A model generated the notes under the pieces. It saw nothing but the letters and a program-made list of their open reading frames with translations, did not search any database and was not told the DNA's origin. From positions 1 through 8,175 of the forward strand of contig JAEXZL010000045.1 of NCBI GenBank assembly GCA_023451395.1: a DNA stretch of 8,175 nt. Direction: 5' to 3'. Made by a program: the position numbers and the translations under genes. Positions 1 to 7,191 of the stretch are shown in pieces (position 1 is the stretch's first letter; each line of letters opens with the position of its first letter). This DNA comes from Bacillota bacterium (GTDB taxonomy: Bacteria > Bacillota > Clostridia > Clostridiales > Clostridiaceae).

Positions 1-344
1 ATTATTAAATCCCATGGGCCATAGGTTTTTATAGCCTCTGATAATATTTTAGCGGTGATATAAACATCGGAGCCGTTAAAGGCAGGATCCTCAATTAATA
101 TTCCTTTATCTACACCCATCATATAAGCCTCTTTAATTACCTGCTCAGCTTGAGTGCCACCTAAGGTTATCACAGAAACTAGTGAGCCAGTTTCATCCTT
201 TATTTTTAATGCAGCTTCTAGGGCGAAAAGATCATAGGGATTTATCTGGGCATTATCCTTTGATCTCATTATGGTGCCAGTTGCTTTATTAATGCTAATC
301 TCAGTGCTGTCTGGTACCTGCTTAACACATACTAATATATTCAT
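1..344 (-). CDS. etfB: Electron transfer flavoprotein subunit beta, N-terminal part (cut by left edge)
   Basis: This is the first 114 codons of an EtfB; the family is usually about 260 residues, so over half lies outside the window. I see the typical N-terminus MNILVCVKQVPD (1-12), the segment NPYDLFALEAAL (35-46), and a stretch around residues 61-86 ending in MMGVDKGILIED, all characteristic of the adenine-nucleotide alpha-hydrolase-like fold of EtfB/FixA. EtfB pairs with EtfA to carry electrons via FAD between NADH or ferredoxin and acyl-CoA or lactate dehydrogenases. In clostridia many such pairs bifurcate electrons. Which dehydrogenase it serves cannot be told from here. The ATG is preceded by GGAGGA at 351-356 with good spacing. 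The gene is divergent from the carboxypeptidase gene to its right. I found no convincing promoter; a TATACT on the minus strand at 430-435 is the best -10, with only a poor -35. Confidence 0.92.
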   Translation of the reverse strand, partial: MNILVCVKQVPDSTEISINKATGTIMRSKDNAQINPYDLFALEAALKIKDETGSLVSVITLGGTQAEQVIKEAYMMGVDKGILIEDPAFNGSDVYITAKILSEAIKTYGPWDLI

Positions 345-524
345 ATATAATCCTCCGGTAAATTTTATAATATGTAAGCAAAATCTCCTTATTACTTAAT
401 TTTACCTCTTTTACTAATAAATTTATGTTAGTATAATGTGAATTTTTTATGAGGGAATCCTTGTGATTTTCTAAGATATTTAAGTGATTTTATAAATTAA
501 TTGTAAACAAAATATTTATCACGA

Positions 525-550
525 AATTATATACTTTTTCGTATATAATT
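525..550. promoter_or_regulatory. Inverted repeat upstream of the carboxypeptidase gene (possible operator)
   Basis: Two perfectly complementary 10-base arms, AATTATATAC (525-534) and GTATATAATT (541-550), are separated by a 6-base T-rich loop. The repeat ends 7 bases before the ribosome binding site (557-565) of the gene at 571. It contains -10-like hexamers (TATACT at 530-535 and TATAAT at 544-549), but neither has a good -35. It could be an operator over the promoter. It is all A/T apart from the end C/G, so chance is a real alternative. Confidence 0.35.
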
Positions 551-570
551 ATAAATAAGGGGGAGAAAAA

Positions 571-1362
571 ATGACAAAAAGATTTGGAATATTACTAATT
601 GCAGCTTTGCTAACAGTAGGTGCAGGAGGTTTTACAGGGAAACTTTTGTTAGGTGATAATAAAAGTAAGACTGTATTATCCGAGGGACAGAGCTCCTTAG
701 AAGATGAGAAGGCACCTAGTGAGGGCAATGCTGGGTTAGAAGAGAACTCAAATAACGATGATACTAAAAATATAATTGATAATATAGATTTAGATGATAA
801 GTATCTAGTACTAGTAAACAAAGAAAACAGATTAGAAAAGAGTTTCGTGCCAGAGGACCTTGTTCTTCCGAAAGTTGACTTTGTATCCACAGCTGACCCC
901 TTGGTTAGAGTTATGGAGGGCAAGGCTGCAAGAGCTTTAGAAGATATGTTTTCAGCTGCAAAGAAGGAAGGAATTAATCTTCTTGGAAGGTCAGGCTATA
1001 GAAGTTACTCTATTCAGGATACTCTTTATAATAGTAATGTAAGAAAAAATGGCAGGAATTATGCGGACAAGTATTCTGCTCAGCCAGGTGCCAGTGAGCA
1101 TCAAACAGGCCTAGCTATGGATATTGTATCTGATGAACATCTTCAGTTAACTACGAGCTTTGAAGATACAGAGGCTTTCAGATGGTTATCAGAGAATGCT
1201 TATAAGTATGGCTTTATACTTAGGTATATGAAAGGTAAAGAGGGAATTACAGGCTATAATTATGAGCCTTGGCACTATAGATATGTTGGACAACCCTATA
1301 GTGAATACATAACAAAAAACAAGCTTACTTTTGAAGAATTCGTAGAAGAAGCTAGCAAATAG
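571..1362 (+). CDS. Membrane-anchored D-alanyl-D-alanine carboxypeptidase, VanY / peptidase M15B family
   Basis: A 263-residue zinc peptidase predicted to trim the terminal D-Ala from peptidoglycan stem peptides outside the membrane. The N-terminus (about 5-28) is a hydrophobic segment without a lipobox cysteine, so it is probably a signal anchor. Residues 30-75 are an acidic, Ser/Asn-rich linker. The catalytic domain runs from about 95 to 250. It carries the substrate-binding motif SGYRSY (141-146), the zinc motif SEHQTGLAMD (175-184; ligands H177 and D184), and EPWH (232-235; catalytic E232, third ligand H235). All expected active-site residues are present. AAGGGGGAG at 557-565 with a 5-base spacer fixes the start. 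The gene stands alone, with a terminator downstream at 1454-1499. No vanS/vanR-type regulator or other resistance gene is next to it, so a housekeeping wall role is likelier than glycopeptide resistance. Confidence 0.9.
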   Translation: MTKRFGILLIAALLTVGAGGFTGKLLLGDNKSKTVLSEGQSSLEDEKAPSEGNAGLEENSNNDDTKNIIDNIDLDDKYLVLVNKENRLEKSFVPEDLVLPKVDFVSTADPLVRVMEGKAARALEDMFSAAKKEGINLLGRSGYRSYSIQDTLYNSNVRKNGRNYADKYSAQPGASEHQTGLAMDIVSDEHLQLTTSFEDTEAFRWLSENAYKYGFILRYMKGKEGITGYNYEPWHYRYVGQPYSEYITKNKLTFEEFVEEASK

Positions 1363-1372
1363 CATACTTGTT

Positions 1373-1442
1373 TTAAAGGTGCATATTTTATAAATTGGAA
1401 CTTAAAGGTGCGCATTTTATAATTTGGAAGTTAAAGGTGTGC
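1373..1442. repeat. 29-bp tandem repeat, two full copies plus a partial third
   Basis: Copy 1 (1373-1401) and copy 2 (1402-1430) are directly adjacent and match at 25 of 29 positions. Both begin TTAAAGGTG and contain ATTTTATAA followed by TTGGAA. A third copy starts at 1431 with TTAAAGGTG and then diverges. The array lies between the stop codon of the carboxypeptidase gene and its terminator, so it would be transcribed in the 3' UTR. I see no function for it. Confidence 0.75.
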
Positions 1443-1453
1443 TTTCAGCATGT

Positions 1454-1499
1454 AGGGATATAGATAAGGGGATAGCATCCACGAAACTATATCCCTTTT
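1454..1499 (+). terminator. Rho-independent terminator after the carboxypeptidase gene
   Basis: AGGGATATAG (1454-1463) pairs perfectly with CTATATCCCT (1487-1496) and is followed by a T-rich run (TTTTATTTA). The 23-base loop can form a further small hairpin, GGAT-AGC-ATCC (1470-1480). It is the only good stop signal between this gene and pyruvate carboxylase, so the two are probably separate transcription units. Confidence 0.7.
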
Positions 1500-1565
1500 A
1501 TTTAGTCAAAAATACCGCTATAATTAATATAATCTTTCGATAAATGAAATTTTGTGATTGTAATA

Positions 1566-1594
1566 TTGCGAATATAAGTGGAATCAGCTATACT
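1566..1594 (+). promoter_or_regulatory. Probable sigma-A promoter of pyruvate carboxylase
   Basis: TTGCGA (1566-1571), a 17-base spacer and TATACT (1589-1594) match the consensus at 4/6 and 5/6 positions. Transcription would start near 1601, giving a leader of about 57 nt. A second TATAAT lies at 1614-1619 but has no acceptable -35. I see no cre site or riboswitch here. Confidence 0.5.
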
Positions 1595-1657
1595 AAATGT
1601 CAAAATATTAATATATAATGCACAATTCGGAGCAGCTAATAGAGAATGGAGGATAAT

Positions 1658-4600
1658 ATGAAAGAAGTATCTATAAGACATTTTAAACGAGTAATGGTAG
1701 CAAATCGTGGAGAAATTGCAATTCGAGTTTTTCGTGCCCTTACAGAGTTAGGAATTACAACGGTGTGTATTTACTCTAAAGAGGATAGGTATTCACTTTT
1801 TCGTACTAAGGCAGATGAATCCTACCCGCTAAATCCAGAAAAGGGACCAATTGATGCTTATCTGGATATAGATACAATTATAAAAATTGCAAAGGCAAAA
1901 AATGTTGATGCTATACACCCAGGCTATGGTTTCCTTTCTGAAAACACGGATTTTGTAGAAGCCTGTGAAAGGAATGGAATAGCATTCATTGGACCAACTA
2001 AGGAAATAATGGAGGCTATGGGAGATAAGCTTTCCTCAAAGCAAAGGGCAATTAAGGCTGGGGTTCCTATTATCCCTGGTGTTGACCATGCAGTAAAGGA
2101 ATTAGATTCAGTTATTAAGATAGCTAGGGAAGTTGGATACCCTGTTATGCTTAAAGCTTCCAACGGCGGCGGAGGCAGAGGTATGCGCATTGTAAAATGT
2201 GAAGATGATATGCCAAGGGAGTTTGAAGAGGCAAAGAATGAATCAAAGAAATCCTTTGGTGATGATAAGATATTTATTGAAAAATACTTAGATCATCCAA
2301 AGCATATAGAAGTTCAAATTTTAGGAGACAACTATGGAAATGTAGTTCATCTTTATGATAGAGATTGTTCCGTTCAAAGACGTCATCAAAAAATAGTAGA
2401 GTATGCACCAGCCTTTAGCATACCTCAGGAAACAAGAAATATAATCTTTGATAGTGCTCTAAAGCTGGCAAAGCAAGTAGGTTATAAAAATGCAGGAACT
2501 CTAGAATTTTTGGTGGATTCTAATAATAATCCCTATTTTATTGAGATGAATCCAAGAATTCAGGTTGAGCATACTGTAACAGAGATGATTACAGGAATAG
2601 ATTTAGTTCAGGCTCAGATATTAATTGCAGAGGGTTATCCTTTAAACTCTAAGGAAATTAACATTCATGCTCAGGATGCTATAGGTTGTTCGGGGTATTC
2701 TATTCAAACAAGAGTTACCACAGAGGATCCTGGGAGTAACTTTTTTCCTGACACCGGAAGGATTACCGTGTATAGATCAGCCTCTGGAAATGGTATAAGA
2801 CTTGATGGAGGAAATGCTTATACCGGAGCAGAGATACTTCCTTATTATGATAGCTTACTAGTTAAGGTCATCTCTCACGATAGAACCTTTCATGGTGCAG
2901 TGGCAAAATCCTTAAGAGCACTTAAGGAAACTCGTGTTCGTGGAGTTAAAACCAATATTTCCTTCATAGTTAATGTGCTGAATAATGAGATTTTTCAAGA
3001 TGGAAAATGCTACACTACTTTTATTGAAAGTACCCCGGAGCTTTTTCAGCTTCAAAAGAGCAGAGATAGAGCCACAAAGATTCTAGAATTTATAGGAAAT
3101 AAGATTGTTAATGCAAATAGCGCTGAAAAACCCTTTTACGAGGACAGAATACTGCCTAAGTATGACAATACAAAAACCATATATGGTGCCAGAAATGAGT
3201 TTCTAAAGCTAGGAGCTAAGGAATATACCCAGAATATAATGAAGGAGGATAGACTCCTAGTTACAGATACCACCATGCGTGATGCTCAGCAATCCTTAAT
3301 GGCAACAAGGATGAGGACAAAGGACATAGTTGGAGCTGCCTATGCAACTAATGCCTTCATGGAAAAGGCCTTTTCCGTAGAAGCTTGGGGAGGAGCTACC
3401 TATGATACAGCTTATAGATTTTTAAAGGAATCTCCTTGGAGAAGGCTTGAAGCTTTAAGAGAAAGGATGCCAAATACTCTTATTCAAATGCTACTCCGAG
3501 CATCCAATGCTGTGGGTTATAGCAACTATCCAGATAATGTGGTAAAGAAGTTTATTAGAATTGCAGGAGAAAAGGGCATAGATGTTTTTAGAATTTTTGA
3601 CAGCTTAAATTGGGTTGAAAATATGAAGATGCCTATAGAGGAGGCACTTAAAACCGGCAAGATTGTAGAGGGTGCCATCTGCTATACAGGAGATATTTTA
3701 AATCCCAAGGAAAAGAAGTATACACTGGATTATTATATAAAAAAAGCAAAGGAATTGGAAGCTGAGGGGTGCCACATCTTTGCAGTTAAGGATATGGCAG
3801 CACTATTAAAGCCCTATGCAGCTAAGGAACTAATAGGAGCATTAAAATCAGAGCTTAAGATTCCTGTACATCTTCATACTCATGATTCTACTGGAAATGG
3901 CGTAAGCACAGTGCTTATGGCAGCAGAGGCAGGTGTGGACATAGTAGACCTCGCCCTTGAGTCCATGAGCTCCTTTACCAGTCAGCCATCTATGAATTCT
4001 GTGGTTGAGGCTTTAAGGGGCACTAAAAGAGATACTATGCTTAACATCCATGAGCTTAATGAGCTAAGTCAGTATTATGGAAGGGTAAGAAGGGTTTATA
4101 AGGGCTTTGAAAGTGAAATGAATGCTCCTAATTCGGATATTTACAAGTATGAAATTCCTGGAGGACAGTATTCTAACCTATTGGCTCAGGTAAAAGCAAT
4201 GGGGTCTGAGGATAGCTTCCTTGAGATAAAGGAGCTTTATAAGGATGCCAATGAGCTTTTAGGCAATATTGTTAAAGTAACGCCTACAGCAAAGGTGGTT
4301 GGTGATTTAGCGATATTTATGCAAAAAAACGGCCTTACTAAGGATAATATTTTAGAGAAGGGAAGGGACTTGTCCTATACGGATTCTGTGGTGGAATACT
4401 TTAAAGGTATGATGGGACAGCCTGAAGGAGGTTTTCCTAAGGAGCTTCAAAAAATAGTCCTAAAAGGGCAGGAACCTATAACCGTAAGACCAGGTTCTCT
4501 TCTTCCACCAGCAAACCTTGAGGAAATAGAAAAATATATTAAGGATAATTACTTTACCGAGGCTATGATAGATCCTATGGTTATGGATCAGAAGGTAATA

Positions 4601-5122
4601 AGCTATGCTTTATATCCAAAGGTTTATGAGGATTATTGTCAGCATTTTGAGGATTATAATGATGTATCTAGATTAGAAAGTCATGTATTCTTCTTTGGTC
4701 TTAGAAAAGGAGAGGAGACAACTTTATCCATTGGAGAAGGTAAGGAACTTCTTATTAAGTTCATTGATGTCTCGGATCCAAATAGTGAAGGAATGAGAAG
4801 TCTTTCCTTTGAGGTTAATGGCTCTGTAAGAGAAATTCAGATTTTAGATAAAAATCTAGAGGTTAAGTCTGATAGAAAATTAAAGGCGGATAAAAATAAT
4901 CCTGCCCACTTAGGCTCTACCATACCAGGTACTGTGGAAAGAGTTCTGGTAAAGGAAGGGGACGTTGTAGAAGTGAATACCCCTATTATCGTTGTAGAAG
5001 CCATGAAGATGGAAACTACTATTGTGTCTAAGGTAAAGGGTAAAGTCGATAAAATTTACGCTGCTAAGGGGGATAGAGTAAATCAGGAGGAGCTTTTAGT
5101 TTCTTTTGTAATTGATAAGTAA
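1658..5122 (+). CDS. pyc: Pyruvate carboxylase, single-chain biotin enzyme
   Basis: An ATP- and biotin-dependent cytosolic enzyme that carboxylates pyruvate to oxaloacetate, feeding aspartate and glutamate synthesis in anaerobes. The open frame begins at 1646, but GGAGG (1648-1652) lies 5 bases before the ATG at 1658, so I choose that start: 1154 residues, normal for the family. Domain order is complete. The biotin carboxylase (about 8-455) has the ATP-grasp loop GGGGRGM (170-176) and EMNPRIQVEHT (296-306). The carboxyltransferase (about 530-800) has TMRDAQQS with metal ligand D542, FAVKDM with the carboxylated lysine K711, HLHTH with ligands H738 and H740, and TSQP with the proton-transfer threonine T774. 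The C-terminal biotinyl domain has EAMKMET with biotinyl K1117. One difference is RDAQQS where many homologues read RDAHQS. It has its own likely promoter and a terminator at 5232-5264, and it converges with cstA, a likely pyruvate importer. Confidence 0.97.
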   Translation: MKEVSIRHFKRVMVANRGEIAIRVFRALTELGITTVCIYSKEDRYSLFRTKADESYPLNPEKGPIDAYLDIDTIIKIAKAKNVDAIHPGYGFLSENTDFVEACERNGIAFIGPTKEIMEAMGDKLSSKQRAIKAGVPIIPGVDHAVKELDSVIKIAREVGYPVMLKASNGGGGRGMRIVKCEDDMPREFEEAKNESKKSFGDDKIFIEKYLDHPKHIEVQILGDNYGNVVHLYDRDCSVQRRHQKIVEYAPAFSIPQETRNIIFDSALKLAKQVGYKNAGTLEFLVDSNNNPYFIEMNPRIQVEHTVTEMITGIDLVQAQILIAEGYPLNSKEINIHAQDAIGCSGYSIQTRVTTEDPGSNFFPDTGRITVYRSASGNGIRLDGGNAYTGAEILPYYDSLLVKVISHDRTFHGAVAKSLRALKETRVRGVKTNISFIVNVLNNEIFQDGKCYTTFIESTPELFQLQKSRDRATKILEFIGNKIVNANSAEKPFYEDRILPKYDNTKTIYGARNEFLKLGAKEYTQNIMKEDRLLVTDTTMRDAQQSLMATRMRTKDIVGAAYATNAFMEKAFSVEAWGGATYDTAYRFLKESPWRRLEALRERMPNTLIQMLLRASNAVGYSNYPDNVVKKFIRIAGEKGIDVFRIFDSLNWVENMKMPIEEALKTGKIVEGAICYTGDILNPKEKKYTLDYYIKKAKELEAEGCHIFAVKDMAALLKPYAAKELIGALKSELKIPVHLHTHDSTGNGVSTVLMAAEAGVDIVDLALESMSSFTSQPSMNSVVEALRGTKRDTMLNIHELNELSQYYGRVRRVYKGFESEMNAPNSDIYKYEIPGGQYSNLLAQVKAMGSEDSFLEIKELYKDANELLGNIVKVTPTAKVVGDLAIFMQKNGLTKDNILEKGRDLSYTDSVVEYFKGMMGQPEGGFPKELQKIVLKGQEPITVRPGSLLPPANLEEIEKYIKDNYFTEAMIDPMVMDQKVISYALYPKVYEDYCQHFEDYNDVSRLESHVFFFGLRKGEETTLSIGEGKELLIKFIDVSDPNSEGMRSLSFEVNGSVREIQILDKNLEVKSDRKLKADKNNPAHLGSTIPGTVERVLVKEGDVVEVNTPIIVVEAMKMETTIVSKVKGKVDKIYAAKGDRVNQEELLVSFVIDK

Positions 5123-5231
5123 GATAAGTATTTACTTCAGGAGTATTTTAAATGTTATTCCAAAGGAAATAACGTTCCATAACAATATAAATTATTTTGT
5201 TTAAGCTTCTTAAGCCTATATTGCTGTGAAT

Positions 5232-5264
5232 AAAGTGCGGTTCCATGTGAAGGAACCGCACTTT
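5232..5264. terminator. Strong hairpin between convergent pyc and cstA, probably a bidirectional terminator
   Basis: AAAGTGCGGTTCC (5232-5244) and GGAACCGCACTTT (5252-5264) form a perfect 13-bp stem with a 7-base loop. The stem ends in AAA/TTT on both sides, so it reads as a terminator from either strand, although neither side has a long T tract. It lies about 110 bp past the pyc stop and about 115 bp past the cstA stop. Confidence 0.8.
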
Positions 5265-5379
5265 CTCAATATCTTTAATATTTACTTATAAATAGTTATA
5301 AAGATTTTAATTTATAGATAATTAATGTGTTGCTACTGAACAAGGGATATTACTTTGTTACGGACTGTATTAATACTCT

Positions 5380-6846
5380 TTATGGAGCATATGAAGTAGC
5401 AACGGAATTATCTATTCTAGCCTTACGAATTTGTCCACCCTTTACTACTATGAAAGTGTAAGCTATGGCGAAAACTGCACCCATTACATAAGCAATATTC
5501 ATAGGGAGGTTGAAGCCGATTTTAGCATTGCTGATATAAGTGAAGGTGATGAAGGCATAGAAGATACCAGGAATTAAAGACATAATGTATTGCATTCCTT
5601 CCTTGTGCTCCATAAGATATATGGTTATGATAGCAAAGGCGAAGATTGCTATAGTTTGGTTACTCCATGCAAAATAATTCCAAAGTGTCGCAAATCCACC
5701 AGCATCAAGCTTAGCCCAAACTAATATAGCTGCAGCTACTGCAAAGATTACTGCAGATAAGCCTAAACGCTTTCCTATGGCTTTTTGTTCTATTTTAAAG
5801 GTTTCTGCAATTATAAGTCTAATACCACGAAGGGCTGTGTCACCAGAGGTAACTGGTAGTACTATAACACCTAAAAGAGCTATTATACCGCCATACTTGC
5901 CAAGCATATCATTTGCCACGTATCCAACTATGTCAGTGGGGGCTCCTGTAACTCCTGCGTTATATACGCCCATAGCTGCTGCAGCCCAAATCATTGCGAT
6001 GAAGCCTTCTAAAATCATCATGTTGTAGAAGGTCATGCGACCCTCTTTTTCCTTAGAAACACTTCTGGCAATAAGAGTATTCTGTGTTGAGTGGAAGCCT
6101 GAAACTATTCCACAGGCTACAGTAACAAAGAATATAGGTATAAGCTTTGATCCACCGGGATGAATTCCCATCCAGTTAGAGGCTGTTAAGTTATTTAAGC
6201 TGTAGCCCTTAGTAAATAAACCTAAGAAAACTCCCACTGCGGAGAAAAGAAGTATAGCACCGAACACAGGATATATTTTTCCTATGATTTTGTCTATAGG
6301 GAATATTGTTGCAACAAGATAGTAGAAGAATATTAAACCATAAATTACCCAAGTTAAAGGGTCATTAGCGGCACCGGATAGCTTGAATATTTGTTTTGCA
6401 GCTATATCACCGGGGGTGTATACGAAAACAACACCAACTAAAAGGAGCAGTAGGCAAACGAATACGTTATATACCTTGAATATTCCTTTGCTAGTGTACT
6501 TGCGTATCATTTCAGGCATCTGTGCACCCTTATTACGTATAGACATCATTCCAGACATATAGTCATGCATTGCACCGCCTAAAACGCAGCCTATAGGAAT
6601 AAGAATAAATGCGATAGGCCCGAAGAGGATACCTTGGATAGGTCCTATGATAGGGCCTGTCCCAGCGATGTTTAAAAGATTAATTAAGCTGTTTTTCCAT
6701 TTTTTCATGGGAACGTAGTCTACTCCGTCCTCCATTTCAATAGCTGGGGTTTTACGATCGTCAGGTCCAAAAACCTTTTCGCAGTACTTGCCATATAATG
6801 CACCGCCTGCGAACAAAATTATAAGTCCAATTATGAATGTGGTCAT
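5380..6846 (-). CDS. cstA: CstA-family carbon starvation protein, probable pyruvate/peptide transporter
   Basis: A 488-residue multi-spanning inner-membrane protein with roughly a dozen hydrophobic segments. Family signatures are NIAGTGPIIGPIQG (59-72), GGAMHDYMSGM (90-100), FHSTQNTLIARS (251-262), SGDTALRGIRL (334-344) and WSNQTIA (394-400). It is much shorter than E. coli CstA (about 700 residues) and matches the compact form common in Firmicutes. Characterised relatives (E. coli CstA and BtsT) import pyruvate and affect peptide use during carbon limitation. The substrate here is inferred; the pyruvate carboxylase gene converging from the left makes pyruvate attractive. The start is supported by AAAGGATGA at 6853-6861. 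A near-consensus promoter with an embedded cre-like site lies about 100 bp upstream, so I predict repression by CcpA when a preferred sugar is present. The leader also holds a 14-bp palindrome. Confidence 0.93.
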   Translation of the reverse strand: MTTFIIGLIILFAGGALYGKYCEKVFGPDDRKTPAIEMEDGVDYVPMKKWKNSLINLLNIAGTGPIIGPIQGILFGPIAFILIPIGCVLGGAMHDYMSGMMSIRNKGAQMPEMIRKYTSKGIFKVYNVFVCLLLLLVGVVFVYTPGDIAAKQIFKLSGAANDPLTWVIYGLIFFYYLVATIFPIDKIIGKIYPVFGAILLFSAVGVFLGLFTKGYSLNNLTASNWMGIHPGGSKLIPIFFVTVACGIVSGFHSTQNTLIARSVSKEKEGRMTFYNMMILEGFIAMIWAAAAMGVYNAGVTGAPTDIVGYVANDMLGKYGGIIALLGVIVLPVTSGDTALRGIRLIIAETFKIEQKAIGKRLGLSAVIFAVAAAILVWAKLDAGGFATLWNYFAWSNQTIAIFAFAIITIYLMEHKEGMQYIMSLIPGIFYAFITFTYISNAKIGFNLPMNIAYVMGAVFAIAYTFIVVKGGQIRKARIDNSVATSYAP

Positions 6847-6862
6847 TAAAAATCATCCTTTC

Positions 6863-6876
6863 TGAGCAATTGCTCA
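6863..6876. promoter_or_regulatory. Perfect 14-bp palindrome in the cstA leader
   Basis: TGAGCAATTGCTCA is a perfect palindrome ending 2 bases before the purine-rich ribosome binding site of cstA (minus strand) and about 65 nt after the predicted transcription start. As DNA it could bind a dimeric regulator acting as a roadblock. As RNA it forms a 5-bp stem with an AAUU loop just 5' of the Shine-Dalgarno. Its higher GC content stands out against the very AT-rich leader. Confidence 0.5.
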
Positions 6877-6948
6877 ATATGTATTAGATAAAAGTAAAAA
6901 AAATTAACAATAATTAAGAAAATATCACAATATCTTATTATAGTTGTA

Positions 6949-6977
6949 ATTATATGTAAACGTTTAAAACAAGTCAA
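6949..6977 (-). promoter_or_regulatory. Sigma-A promoter of cstA
   Basis: Read on the minus strand, the -35 TTGACT (6972-6977) and the perfect -10 TATAAT (6949-6954) are exactly 17 bases apart. Transcription would start near 6942, giving a leader of about 95 nt. This is the best promoter in the window. Confidence 0.88.
6955..6968. promoter_or_regulatory. Probable cre (CcpA-binding) site inside the cstA promoter spacer
   Basis: TGTAAACGTTTAAA on the plus strand differs at one position from the symmetric cre sequence TGTAAACGTTTACA and has the invariant central CG. It abuts the -10 and fills 14 of the 17 spacer bases of the cstA promoter, a position where bound CcpA would block RNA polymerase. 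It predicts carbon catabolite repression of cstA. Confidence 0.75.
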
Positions 6978-7012
6978 TAATTATTTACAAATTATGTAAA
7001 ATATTTTATAAA

Positions 7013-7150
7013 TAGAAATAAAAGTATTAAAGGGACTGTGTTATAGTAAAGCTTAATTTCATATGGGGATATTCACACTTTTTACTAAAAATAAATAGTG
7101 ATAAATTTAAAAAAATAAGAAGTGTTATATTAGTGAGATATATTATTTGA
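7013..7150. other. Intergenic stretch with no assignable feature
   Basis: This very AT-rich DNA lies between the cstA promoter and the small minus-strand promoter-terminator unit. I see only an imperfect 8-bp hairpin (7076-7084 with 7092-7100) and a TGTTATAGT extended -10-like sequence on the plus strand (7039-7047) with no -35. No open frame with a ribosome binding site is present. Confidence 0.6.
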
Positions 7151-7153
7151 CAT

Positions 7154-7191
7154 AAAAAAAGAAGCTAACAGGATATTTTTCCTAGATAGCT
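7154..7191 (-). terminator. Intrinsic terminator on the minus strand
   Basis: Read on the minus strand, AGCTA (7187-7191) pairs with TAGCT (7163-7167) and AGGA (7180-7183) with TCCT (7170-7173), with a small internal loop between the two stems and a 6-base A-rich apical loop. The stem is followed by TC and seven consecutive T residues (7154-7160). There is no minus-strand gene upstream that it could serve. On the plus strand the hairpin is followed only by a weak, interrupted T-rich run. Confidence 0.7.

Noticed and set aside
549..923. Open frame of 124 codons on the minus strand opposite the carboxypeptidase gene
   Set aside because: It lies antisense to a well-supported zinc peptidase, has low-complexity Ser/Leu-rich composition and no recognisable domain.
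571..1362. Glycopeptide (vancomycin) resistance gene vanY
   Set aside because: The catalytic domain is of the VanY family, but no other van genes or mobile-element signs are nearby; such carboxypeptidases are common housekeeping genes in clostridia.
1924..2190. Open frame of 88 codons on the minus strand inside pyc
   Set aside because: It is antisense to the conserved biotin carboxylase domain; its proline run mirrors the glycine-rich ATP loop.
5154..5173. Small hairpin (GTTATTCC with GGAAATAAC) just after pyc as its terminator
   Set aside because: The stem needs a bulged base and no T tract follows; the 13-bp hairpin at 5232-5264 is far stronger.
5329..5403. Inverted 9-base repeat GTTGCTACT / AGTAGCAAC around the cstA stop codon
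   Set aside because: The arms are nearly 60 bases apart and one lies in coding sequence; there is no T tract, so it is probably chance.
5777..6028. Open frame of 83 codons on the plus strand inside cstA
   Set aside because: It is antisense to conserved CstA membrane segments and has no ribosome binding site or family resemblance.
7039..7047. TGTTATAGT on the plus strand as an upstream extended -10 promoter; the bases after it resemble those after the -10 at 7254
   Set aside because: There is no -35, and the shared TATAGTAA is short enough to be chance in AT-rich DNA.
7147..7152. Perfect TTGACA on the plus strand as a -35 for the gene at 7292
   Set aside because: The best -10 is GATATT at a 19-base spacing inside the terminator hairpin; the extended -10 at 7251 is more plausible.
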